Part shown: positions 33,094-42,400 of the stretch, piece after piece
Layout: each line of letters begins with the position of its first letter
How positions within the stretch are numbered: position 1 is the first letter of the stretch
Origin: Carposina sasakii
Taxonomy: Eukaryota; Arthropoda; Insecta; Lepidoptera; Carposinidae
Reading direction: 5' to 3'
NCBI GenBank assembly: GCA_014607495.2
Contig: CP053155.1
Location: 9,920,001 to 9,984,000, forward strand
Length of the DNA: 64,000 bases
Position numbers and translations under genes: made by a program
Notes under the pieces: model-generated
Databases searched by the model: none
Seen by the model: only the letters and a program-made list of their open reading frames with translations
What the model was told of the DNA's origin: nothing

Positions 33094-34288
33094 TGTTCTG
33101 ACGAGTGCCTGACTGTTTAGCTCCTCGGCCTCGAAATGTCTTATTGTTATGAAAGGCGTTGCCTTTTGCTTTTGAATGAATTCGGTTTTGAGCGTAGCTC
33201 TTATAACTAGCTATACTCTTTGCTGAAGAGGAATTAGGCTGGGAAGTAGAGGGAACGGAACCGGTCTGCGTTGCAGGTATGCGATTCTTATCACGAGACC
33301 AAAAAACTTTCAGTATGCCACCAGCTTTTTCTAGGGTAGATGTAAATTTATCAGCTTCAAATAAGTTTTGGCACGAGGGTGGTATTTTTCGAAGCGTAGT
33401 TTTGTGAAGAGGGTCTTTAACAGATGCCAGGATTGTTTCTCTACGTTGCTGTATTATTTCTGCTCTATGGCCGCAAACCAACTGAAGAGCATCGTTAGAT
33501 ATTTTCGAGAAATCGCCAGTAATAAATATGTCTTGCATTTTGTTGTTGATATCCTCGAAAGTGAGGGTATTATTATCTTTGACCCAAGCTAAGAAACTAC
33601 GAAGTTCTTTCTCTAGATGGTCTCGTTGTTTAACTAGAGCAAAACTAATAGAGGCAAATGCCTTCTCCGTATTTAGCAAAGTTCGAGAAGTATCATAGCG
33701 CTTAACTTCATCATTCGCTTCTAATTCTGTGAAACCGGGGGTATGGCGATAACCCTTTTGAACATCCGCGTACCTAACATCTCGCCATTCTGGTGTACAT
33801 AAACGCTGTATGGATTTTAATACCTCTAAATACGATTGTGGTGTTTTCAATACGTCCGGATCTTTTACTTTCGTACCAATGGATAATGAAAACTGTTGGT
33901 CTAAAATTTCGTCATTAGTCGCGACTTCAGATAAGTGTTCACTACTACCGTAAAGCTGGCGACTTACATTATCATCGATACAGTCAGTATCAGGGTCAAC
34001 TAAATCGTTAGAAGGGTTCACAATATTGTTAGAAAAAAGTTGAGCTTTAATGTTAGATATTTCAGTAATTAATTTATCTAACTTACGGTTTTTATTACGA
34101 TTGTGATGTTTACGAGACCGACGAGAACGTTTTTGAACACTACTCTCGCTACTACTACTTGATCTAGAACTACTAGATGATGAAGAACTCGAATTAACAC
34201 TATGTCGTCGTTTCTTACGACAAGAACGAGGAGGATCATGTATATCTGCATATACTACGTTCTGATTTGTAGGATTTTGATCACACAT
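33017..34288 (-). CDS. DIRS-like ORF1, gag-like protein
   Basis: 423 residues from ATG 34288. N-terminus is very basic and serine-rich (SCRKKRRHSV, then a long Ser/Arg stretch, then RRSRKHHNRNKNRK), a mid-section is predicted helical (TRTLLNTEKAFASISFALVKQRDHLEKELR-type region near 210-240), and the C-terminus is Gly/Arg/Ser-rich (FRGRGAKQSG). No zinc knuckle. Position and layout fit the nucleocapsid-like first ORF of DIRS elements. Confidence 0.8.
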   Translation of the reverse strand: MCDQNPTNQNVVYADIHDPPRSCRKKRRHSVNSSSSSSSSSRSSSSSESSVQKRSRRSRKHHNRNKNRKLDKLITEISNIKAQLFSNNIVNPSNDLVDPDTDCIDDNVSRQLYGSSEHLSEVATNDEILDQQFSLSIGTKVKDPDVLKTPQSYLEVLKSIQRLCTPEWRDVRYADVQKGYRHTPGFTELEANDEVKRYDTSRTLLNTEKAFASISFALVKQRDHLEKELRSFLAWVKDNNTLTFEDINNKMQDIFITGDFSKISNDALQLVCGHRAEIIQQRRETILASVKDPLHKTTLRKIPPSCQNLFEADKFTSTLEKAGGILKVFWSRDKNRIPATQTGSVPSTSQPNSSSAKSIASYKSYAQNRIHSKAKGNAFHNNKTFRGRGAKQSGTRQNNDGHGRQRKNSPSSHRDRRDTSRRY

Positions 34289-34649
34289 TATGAAATAACA
34301 CTAAGGTAAAGCAAAATGAGATTAGCAAACACTTTCGCCTTATACACAAGAATTACGAACTACAGTTCGACGAACGGTAACACCGTTTACTTATTATTAT
34401 TTTTAAATTGTGAGTTTGAATATAATAGGATAAATAATTTATAAATGTAAGATTTATTGTTCAGGTACCCGCAGGTAGACTAAAACTTGACTGGAATAAA
34501 ATTTTTGGGTAAATTCTTACTCTTAACTCAAGGGAAAGATCTACTTGAACACAATATTTAAATTACACATAGAATTTACAAAATAGTTAAATGTTTTTGG
34601 GACTCACGTGTAGTGCTCAAGGCACGTCCGATCGGAACGGCGAAAACGA

Positions 34650-34815
34650 CGTCAATGAGCAGAAAATGTACGCCTTCCTCCAGGCGCACACTGCTGGTGG
34701 TGGTGGATGGTGCGAAAGAGATAGCAAACAGGGTAGGAAAGGGAAAGAAAGGAGCGGAAACGATGGCATCTCTCATATTATATTAGGCTTTGAATAACGG
34801 TCAAGATGTTTAATA
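34650..34815. repeat. DIRS-like terminal inverted repeat, 5' side
   Basis: Sense-strand 5' end, starting TATTAAACATCTTGACC, then the block shared in inverse with 29510-29650. Confidence 0.88.
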
Positions 34816-35479
34816 AATAGCTTCGTGTATGTCCTGCATAGACTGTGACAAACATCTTTACAAAATGTAGCATTGTTAGCGTATCATGGATATGTAGCTT
34901 GATTGGGGATTGATCATTTGGGGAAATGGTTCTTACGTGAACAAAGCATTTATAGCCCAAAAGAAATGTATTCGAGCTTTGTCTGGCATTGGTCCACGTG
35001 AATCCTGTAAGCCTGTTTTTAAAGGATATGGTTTAATGACTATACTCCATGTATGTATTGGAATCCTGTATGTTTGTGAAAAAAAAATCCTCAACTATTC
35101 ACCAAACGGAAAGACATAAAACCTTGTACATCTAGACATGCAAACAAACTTGTACAAAACTATCGTTCTTATAGCGCATTATATAAAAAAACAGCTATAG
35201 CATGTGTATTAAAATATGTAATAAATTACCTTATGCTGTACATAACATGACTATTAGAAAAATTAGTACTATACTCACAAAATGGCTAATCAGTAAATAT
35301 TTTTACTCACTAGACGAATTCTTTACAGCTAATTTGAATGAATTACCTACTACCTATGTTGCATGTCGGAGACTACTAAATGTGTGAGACCTGTATTGTG
35401 ACATTTTAACCAACATCTTTACCAAATGTACCACATTTAATGCAAATAAATATCATTTAATTTCAGAATTTCACCAATT

Positions 35480-35665
35480 TGATCCGTGAAGGTCCGGCGA
35501 GGTTTTCCCCTTACAACCCTTCCTCCACTCTTCCGCCGTACACTTTCTTTGTCAGTCTACTTACACTCATCCTCTCCACATGCCCAAACCATCTTAACAT
35601 ACCATTCTCAATCTTCGTCACCATGTCCTCATTTATACCACACTTCTTAAAAAACCATAGTAAAA
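35480..35665 (-). pseudogene. RTE-type LINE fragment
   Basis: The minus strand reads GMLRWFGHVERMSVSRLTKKVYGGRVEG, the C-terminal signature of RTE-clade reverse transcriptases in insects, with a stop soon after. About 60 codons remain. Confidence 0.7.
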
Positions 35666-35863
35666 TATGAAATTGATTTATAATTTATACTTACAGGAAA
35701 GACAAGCAAGTATTACATGTAAATATTTTCCGTTGGAATTAATATGTAACTTATTTAGGTAATAAAGACTGTTTCTTAAAAAGATTATTTATTTGATATA
35801 CATTATTTAAATTGGATTGAATTTGAGTATATGTTAAATGTGTGACTGTCAGAATCGACTATA

Positions 35864-36123
35864 CAGGGTGTAACAGAAAGGGTATGTTAAGCGAAAAGCT
35901 GTATAAATAGCCCACTATAGAGAACCTATTTCCAAAATTTGAGACTCGAAATCGCATTTTTATTTTTCAAGATTGTATGAAAATTCCTGAGATATTTAAA
36001 AATTCTCCATACTATCGAGAAAAATAAACATGTGATTTCGGATCTCAAATTTTGTGGATAGGTTCTCTATAGTGGGCTATTTACATAGCTTTTCGCTTAA
36101 CATACCCTTTTTGTTACACCCTG
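35864..36123. mobile_element. Palindromic 260 bp MITE, TA target duplication
   Basis: Starts CAGGGTGTAACA and ends with its inverse. TA at 35862-35863 and 36124-36125. The arms of about 100 bp (GCCCACTATAGAGAACCTAT) leave a short centre, so it can fold into one long hairpin. CAGGGTGT termini are shared with the DD41D element at 8002 and the MITE at 60211. Confidence 0.88.
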
Positions 36124-36329
36124 TATATTGTCTCTATTTCTTGTTAGTTGTAAAAGTTCAAACACGATGTTAACTTTAAAGGTTACTGGTGATCTCGCAA
36201 CACCTTTAAGAGACCCTAGGAGGGCAATCGCGCTATTGTTGAACGTATTTACCGAAGCTGAACCACTGTTGTTATGCAAAGGGGTTTGGGTAATAGTGGC
36301 TTGATTTTCAAAGTCCGCGGCCACTTATT

Positions 36330-36727
36330 AAACTTGCACCAGTCGTTAGTACTTAATAAAATAAAACGAAATTTTATTAGGCGTTACAATTCGGAAGTTC
36401 AAACATTCACTATGGGTGCGCCCACCACCGGGCCCTACAGGGCTCTTGAGAGGAAGAATACAATCACGACATGTAGCAAGTCGCACATACTACGTATATA
36501 TTTTAATAGAAAGACAGCTCCAGGGTCGCGATGCCATTTTAGGGCATTACTGCTCATGTATTGTGGGGAAACGAACATTAGGTTGTTGTTCCCATGTTAT
36601 GTCAATAATATTGTACTTGGGTTACGGAAGATACCAATCCAATCTGTCTCCTCCAGCACAGTTTCTAGATTTAATAATCCGGCACGACATAGAAAATGAA
36701 GATAATGAAGTCGACGATCCTCACTAG
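36330..36727 (+). pseudogene. Transposon-protein fragment with a G-R-T-x-G-C-C motif
   Basis: The frame ending at 36727 reads YCSCIVGKRTLGCCSHVMS and IILYLGYGRYQ. A Cys-rich motif of this form (C-x-C, RTxGCCxH, followed by WYLGY) is found at the C-terminus of some arthropod transposon proteins. Upstream the frame is disrupted, so only a relic remains. Family assignment is tentative. Confidence 0.4.
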
Positions 36728-36806
36728 GTTTAATGTTGTTATTACTATAAGCAAATAGCTAATTATTTTTCAATAAATCCTTTAAATCAAAAAAATATCT
36801 GATTAA

Positions 36807-37103
36807 TCTTAATATATATAAATCTCGTGTCACAATGTTTGTCCTCAATGGACTCCTAAACCACTTAACCGATTATAATAAAATTCGCACACCATGTGCA
36901 GTTCGATCCAACTTGAGAGATAGGATAGTTTAAATCTCAAATTATAGTCGCAATTTTAATTTATTGCTAATTATTTGTCTGTTATACCTTTCGACTTGGT
37001 TGAGTAAGTAATCAATAGATGGCGCTGCTTTGGTAAACCGACAAACGTGTCATATAAGCTACAATTCAATTTCCACGCGGACGAAGTCGCGGGCGTCCAC
37101 TAG
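36807..37103 (+). mobile_element. Helitron-like 297 bp element, copy 3
   Basis: TC...CTAG ends, inserted between A and T; practically identical to 16335-16631, so both copies moved recently. Confidence 0.88.
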
Positions 37104-37726
37104 TTAATTTATAGAAAGCTGTCTACTGTGCGTAACAATTATGCATATATTAACAATAGCTAACCATTACATCTAGAATCATCTGCAGATATGTATAGAA
37201 ATTAAAAACCACAGTAAATATGGTATCAAATAACACAGATATTATGTATTCATAGCATCACTTTAACCTCGTATATCTCGGCTTCGATATTACTTAGGAC
37301 AAAAATCTTTTTGCAGCCATTTATCTCAGTCGATGTACTATTAAACCAGAATAATTATATCAGTGGCCGCTGAAATAAACAATCAAGCCAACCTTCAAAC
37401 AAATTTACCCAAACCCCTTTCGTATCGCGAAGAATTTCGCGAGAAACGTTCAGTTGAAAAGTAAAAACGTCACTTAGCGCGATTGGCCTTCTGATACTTT
37501 GTATGCAGAAGGTTCTTCTCGAAATGTAAGCTAAATAAGATAGGTGCATCGCAAGTGATTGGGCACTTTTCCTTTTACTGGTAACCCTAAATTTCTATCT
37601 TCTCTATCAGTTCTATCCATAGATAACATATTCCGTCCCTGTCGGCGGCACGCTAGCTAGCTGTCTATTAGATTCATAGTCAAAGGGTGCTCAGATGAAT
37701 TGGGGCGGCAGGGATTTGGTATCTCC
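37104..37726. other. Intergenic, no gene seen
   Basis: No supported gene or named repeat; AT-rich with short open frames only. Confidence 0.45.
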
Positions 37727-38863
37727 ATCGGCGGGAAAAGCTGGAAGGGAGCGAGTGTAATTTTCTTGCGAAAATCAAAATTTATTTGTAAATGGCTTAC
37801 ATGTGTCCGTAAAGTGATATTTTTTGGTAGATATTATGTTTACTTGTGATGTGAATCTAATGCGTGTGCATGGTTTTATAATGCAGATAAGCTAACTTAG
37901 CTACTTTAGCAGAAATGCATTCTCTTCATGGCCTTGTTTCTGCAATGAGGGATTTTCTGACAACTATTAAAAGTAAAAAAAATAGTTCAAATCGCCTGGA
38001 TAGATGGCGAGAGCGCATCACCTACCCTAATCCCCCCACCTCATCCCTCAACCAAAGACATCAATAGTTCCTAAGCACTATAGATAGACGAAGCAGACTA
38101 TAGTGTGGCTGTACACGTCCGACTAAAAATCAGTCCGCTAGGAAAAAAAATAGCAGAGATATACCTTTGCATTGCTTGCATCTCTGGTAAATTAAAGGTA
38201 TCTATACTCTACTACACAAGGGTTAATAGTTATAAGTATCTGTAGCATTTAATAATATGGGATGGGATGAAAGGCATATACAGAGGAGTACGGAGAAGGA
38301 CATAGACTACATTCTGTAGTTCACGCATATGAAGTCACGGGCAACAGTAGTCATTCATAAATTTAAGTTTGTTAAAAAAAAATTAAGTTGGTATCATCTC
38401 GTATTAAGATTATAATCTGATACTATTAACCCCATGCAAAATCCAACTTGTTACTTGCTATGTCTCCTACTCGTATGCTATGCTACACCGTCTTTAGAAA
38501 ACCGACCGGAAGATTTATTGTCGGCTGTACACAGTCTGGGTGTGTAGCCAGTTTTAGTCATCAGTGCACAGTCTATGCACGGAACTATTACTATCCTTCA
38601 AGCTGGGAGAGATGAGGTGGGGGGGATTAGGGCAGGTGATGCGCTCACGCCATCTATTTTTGACTGTTATTTTAACTTGCCAGAAAATCCCTCATTCTTT
38701 TTGATCTTTACTAATTTAAACCCATTCTTGAGCATTTCCCCGACGTTTCCATTCATCATCATCAATATCATCCATCTTAAATTCAGAAATCATTTACTAA
38801 AGACAATGGCTGTATGGGCTTAGTTCCCTTGCCTTTACTTCGGGATAAACTAAACAAAAAAAA
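37727..38863 (+). repeat. A-tailed repeat copy interrupted by a 747 bp DNA element
   Basis: The left part runs 37727-37946 (CGGCGGGAAAAGCTGG to TTTCTGCAAT) and the right part 38694-38863 (TCTTTTTGATCTTTACTAAT to the A-run). Joined, they give the normal family sequence as at 39110-39140, so the break is exactly one later insertion. Confidence 0.88.
37947..38693. mobile_element. 747 bp non-autonomous DNA element, long imperfect TIRs
   Basis: Ends GAGGGATTTTCTG and its inverse CAGAAAATCCCTC. The arms extend about 100 bp and share GATGGCG.GAGCGCATCACCT and CCTAATCCCCCCACCTCATC in inverted order. AT lies at both junctions (37945-37946, 38694-38695), probably the target duplication. No transposase. 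Confidence 0.8.
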
Positions 38864-38886
38864 TGTTGTCTGTCTGTCAATTTCAA

Positions 38887-39296
38887 GGGATTCGGCGGGA
38901 AAAGCTGGAAGGGAACGGGTGTAAATTATTGTGAAAATCAAAATTTATTTGTAGATGGCTTGCATGTGTCCGTTAAGTGATGTTTTCTGGTAGATACGTT
39001 ATATTTTGTTTACTTGTGAAGTGAATCTAGTGCGTGGTATGCATGGTTTTATGTGCAGGTAAGCTAAGTAAAACTTTAGTCGGAGTACGATCTCTTCATG
39101 GGCTCATGTAAGTTGTTTCTGCAATTCTTTTTGATCTTTACTAATTTCACACCCATTCTTGAGGATTTTCCCGACGTTTCCATTCATCATTATCATTATC
39201 ATCCATCATAAATTCAGAAATCATTTACTAAAGACAATGGCTGTATGGGATTAGTTCCCCTTGGTTTTCTTCGGGATAAACTAAACAAAAAAAAAA
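38887..39296 (+). repeat. Full-length A-tailed repeat with 12 bp target duplication
   Basis: 410 bp from GGGATTCGGCGGG to the A-run 39287-39296. TGTCAATTTCAA flanks it precisely (38875-38886 and 39297-39308). This single copy defines both ends of the family. It ends 167 bp before the start codon at 39464, in gene orientation. Confidence 0.92.
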
Positions 39297-39463
39297 TGTC
39301 AATTTCAATTTTTATGGCACGTCACAGCCGCGTCATCATGTCTCCGTGTCTCGTTTTATCACTGAATTAATTCGTTTGGCATACATACCTAACTTAGGTA
39401 CCTACATTCTTATACTTTATATGTGAACTGTTAATTTTGGTGATAAGTATTTATTTTTATAAA

Positions 39464-42400
39464 ATGGAGTTGTTAAGTCAAGTATCCAACGCGCAAATTT
39501 TATACCCCGCCGCGGCCGTGGCGGTTGTTTTATTATGTGCTACGCTCGTATTTATCTTTGGATTTCATTCAGCCGAACAACCACAGTTCGATAAGTTACC
39601 ACTGGTATTAGACGATAAGAAGTCTTCTAATAAGAAAAAGAAAAACAAGGACAAGGTTAGTTAATAGTTGCTGACGGAACGTCGAGGTATAGTTTGTGCT
39701 CATTTTATTTTTAACCCAGCATATGTATTACTTTTAAACTGTTTCTATGTATTAGAGATAATTATGTATACTCTTGTCTGTTTCAGAAGTCTTCACCCAA
39801 CCGTACTGCGAGTGACGATGCCAAGACTAAGTCCGATACTTCTAAAAAATCGCCTACTAAAGAGAAAAAGGAAGAAAGGTCAAAGGAGGAAAAGCCTAAA
39901 CCTAAGGAAAAAGTAGTGTTGAAAAAGGAAACTGTTGATGCTAAGAAAGGAAAGAAAAGTAAGGGAGCTGAATCTGAAAAGCCAGCGGACTTTGATGAGG
40001 GTGTATGGGAAGAAGTTCCAAAGAAAAGTGATAAAAAGAAGGTTGTGAAAGATGATAAAGACAAAAAGGAAAGCCCTGCTAAGAAAAACAAAAAGAAGGT
40101 TAAGGATTCTGATGTTGAAGCAGCTCACCCTGTGGAGGAGTCTTCCGAAGAGACTATTAAAGTGCTGTCTGCTGAAGGACCACAGGTAGATGCGGAAGCT
40201 GTCCGAGCTCTGCAAGCACAGGTGGAGGAGCTGCAGAGAGTCCTCAAACAGGTTAACATCATGATTACTTGCCTTAACATACATTGCTGATATAGTTGTA
40301 AGACACAAGTAGATACATTTACAAATACCAATTTAAAACATATTGGACAACCTACATATTTCAAATTAATAACTTGTCAGGATTATTTTTATGTGTAGTA
40401 AATTTTGTGTTTACTTATACATTGCAATTTTGTGTGGTTATTCATTTAAAACTCCCCTTCAATAGAAAAAAAAATTTGGGGAACCCTGATTGAAAGTATG
40501 TGCTCAAATACACAGTTGTTTTCAGGCTGAATTACGTGATCAAGGTGCTTTGGTTGATGATGAAGAGGCTATAGAAGCAGAGGAATTGACTGATGTGAAG
40601 GATCTTAGAAGCAACAAAAAGAAGGAGAACAAGGAAAAGCAAATAAAGAAGAAAGCAAACGAGGTACCAAATAAATTTATTCCAGATAAGTGTCTGTCTA
40701 CTAAAAAAATCTGTCCCTTATTCACAAGGTCAAAGGTAACAAATAACCCACTGCTTAGGATAAGGTTACTTTAGATTGAAATGATACTCAAACCTTACTA
40801 ACATTATATACAGTGTACAGAAGGCACTAGGTTACTAATATAACCTCATATATTTTTCAGGCTGCAGCTAAAACACTCACCAAGTCAGAATCAATTGATA
40901 AAGATTCCGATTCTGACAAACAGGATGACAAGCCCAATGCCCCAGCATTTGATGAACTAGGAGGTGAGCTTGTGAATAAAGTACCTACAACATACATATA
41001 TACATAACCTCACACCTATATCCCATAGGGGTAGGCAGAAACTACAGATCTCCATTTAGTATGTTCCAAACATACCTCTTTCACCTCATCCACATTCATT
41101 AAATTCTTCATACATGCTCGGATGCTCTTGACTAGCCCTTTTTTTTAGCACATCCCCAATTTGGTCTATATAGGTTTGTCTAGGGTGACCTCTCCCAGCA
41201 TTGCCATTCACTTCTGCCATATACAGGATTACCGGAAATTCGATACATTCCCTTGGAGATCACAAAGTAGAGCTTATTTGCAATGGTTTTTGTCCAGTAA
41301 TACCCTAGCCGGAAATTGGTAGTTTCTGAGATATTAATTTTTTTATTTTTTTTCGGAAAATGCCCATTTTTGTCAAAAAACGGCATGTACCTCAAGTATT
41401 TTACGTTCTAAAACTCTTGTTTGTAAATTTTCTAAGAGGTAACATTCTAGCACTCCCTTGAGATTACAAAAATATTTAAAAAACGAGCTAGCTACGTGTT
41501 GCGGTATGAGAATTGCAAGAGGTTTAAGAAAAAAATCTTTTTTGTACAAAGTTTTTCTACTTTTGTAAAAAAATAATGTACGGGACGTAATGTACAAACT
41601 ACTAAAATAACTTCCTCAGTTTACTAGCTATCCAAAATGGTATAAAAGTTTACATCAAATTTAGTAATTGCAGTAATCAATGACAAATATTGGAACCGAG
41701 TTGCATTTTTCGTAGAAATGGGCCATACTTTCTACAGGTGGGATATGGCTTTTTCTTCATTTTTTACCTGCACTAGCCCCTGTGCGAGTCGCGTCTTGTG
41801 ATTGGACGTTGCAAGGTCACACTCCAGCAGGTCGAGTCTGTTTATTGTTTTTAATTATTGACTTTAGTTTAGTTCTGTTGTAACTTCGCGTGTGCGTGTA
41901 CTAAGCCGCTAGTGATAATTTTCTTTTTGTGGAAATGGCCTCGTTTGAGAACGAAGAGTATGCAGATATTATCTTCTGTTATGGATTCTGTGATGGGGAT
42001 GCTGCTGCTGCTAGAACTGAGTACGTACGTCGTTTCCCAAATCGACGTATTCCCAATGTACGTGTTTTTTCTGGAGCATACCGCCGCATTAGGGAATCTG
42101 GTAGCGTACGTAAAAGACAGATTGATGCCGGCAGACCTCGCATCTACGCTCCAGAAGATGAAAATGAAATATTGGAACAATTTCAACGAGATCCCACTAT
42201 TTCTACAACAGTTGTGGCCAGGCGTCTTGGATTTACACAATGGAAGGTGTGGTTTACTGTCCATACAGGTGGTTTTTACCCCTTTCATTACACGCCCGTG
42301 CATGCCCTAGAGGAAGGAGATGCAGCAAGAAGAATTGACTTTTGTCGCTTCTTGTTGAATATGGATATGGAGAATCCTAATTATCTTAACAAGATTTTAT

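Larger units (their letters stand above)
29453..34815 (-). mobile_element. Complete DIRS-like tyrosine-recombinase retrotransposon
   Basis: The 5.36 kb minus-strand element has three ORFs in order: gag-like (34288-33017), RT/RNase H (33093-31102), tyrosine recombinase (31166-30183). Inverted terminal repeats of about 140 bp (34650-34790 and 29510-29650) share the blocks with CTCCAGGCGCACACTGCTGG and GAAACGATGGCATCTCTCAT. At 29679-29786 is an internal complementary region, made of the complement of both extreme ends joined, as in DIRS-1, where it templates circle formation. All three main frames are open, so the copy may be recent. The target is a LINE; no clear target duplication, as expected for recombinase integration. 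Confidence 0.93.
29336..35400 (+). pseudogene. Decayed LINE (jockey/CR1-like) split by the DIRS-like element
   Basis: 29370-29452 encodes KFLGIVLDKLVTYTRHIEKV, and after the insertion 34900-35110 encodes LIIWGNGSYVNKAFIAQKK and KKCIRALSGIG. These are consecutive parts of the same reverse-transcriptase region as the copy at 2-703. Frames are broken (for example near 34890). Plus strand, opposite to the element that splits it. Confidence 0.75.

Noticed and set aside
36097..36324. 75-codon minus-strand frame next to the 260 bp MITE
   Set aside because: Overlaps the MITE end and an undetermined relic; no family resemblance.
39783..40308. Minus-strand frames of 102 and 142 codons
   Set aside because: Antisense to the lysine-rich exon 39787-40251; Phe/Ser/Leu-rich shadow of AAG/GAA codons.
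41929..41934. GTG start for transposase 2
   Set aside because: ATG at 41935 follows two codons later.
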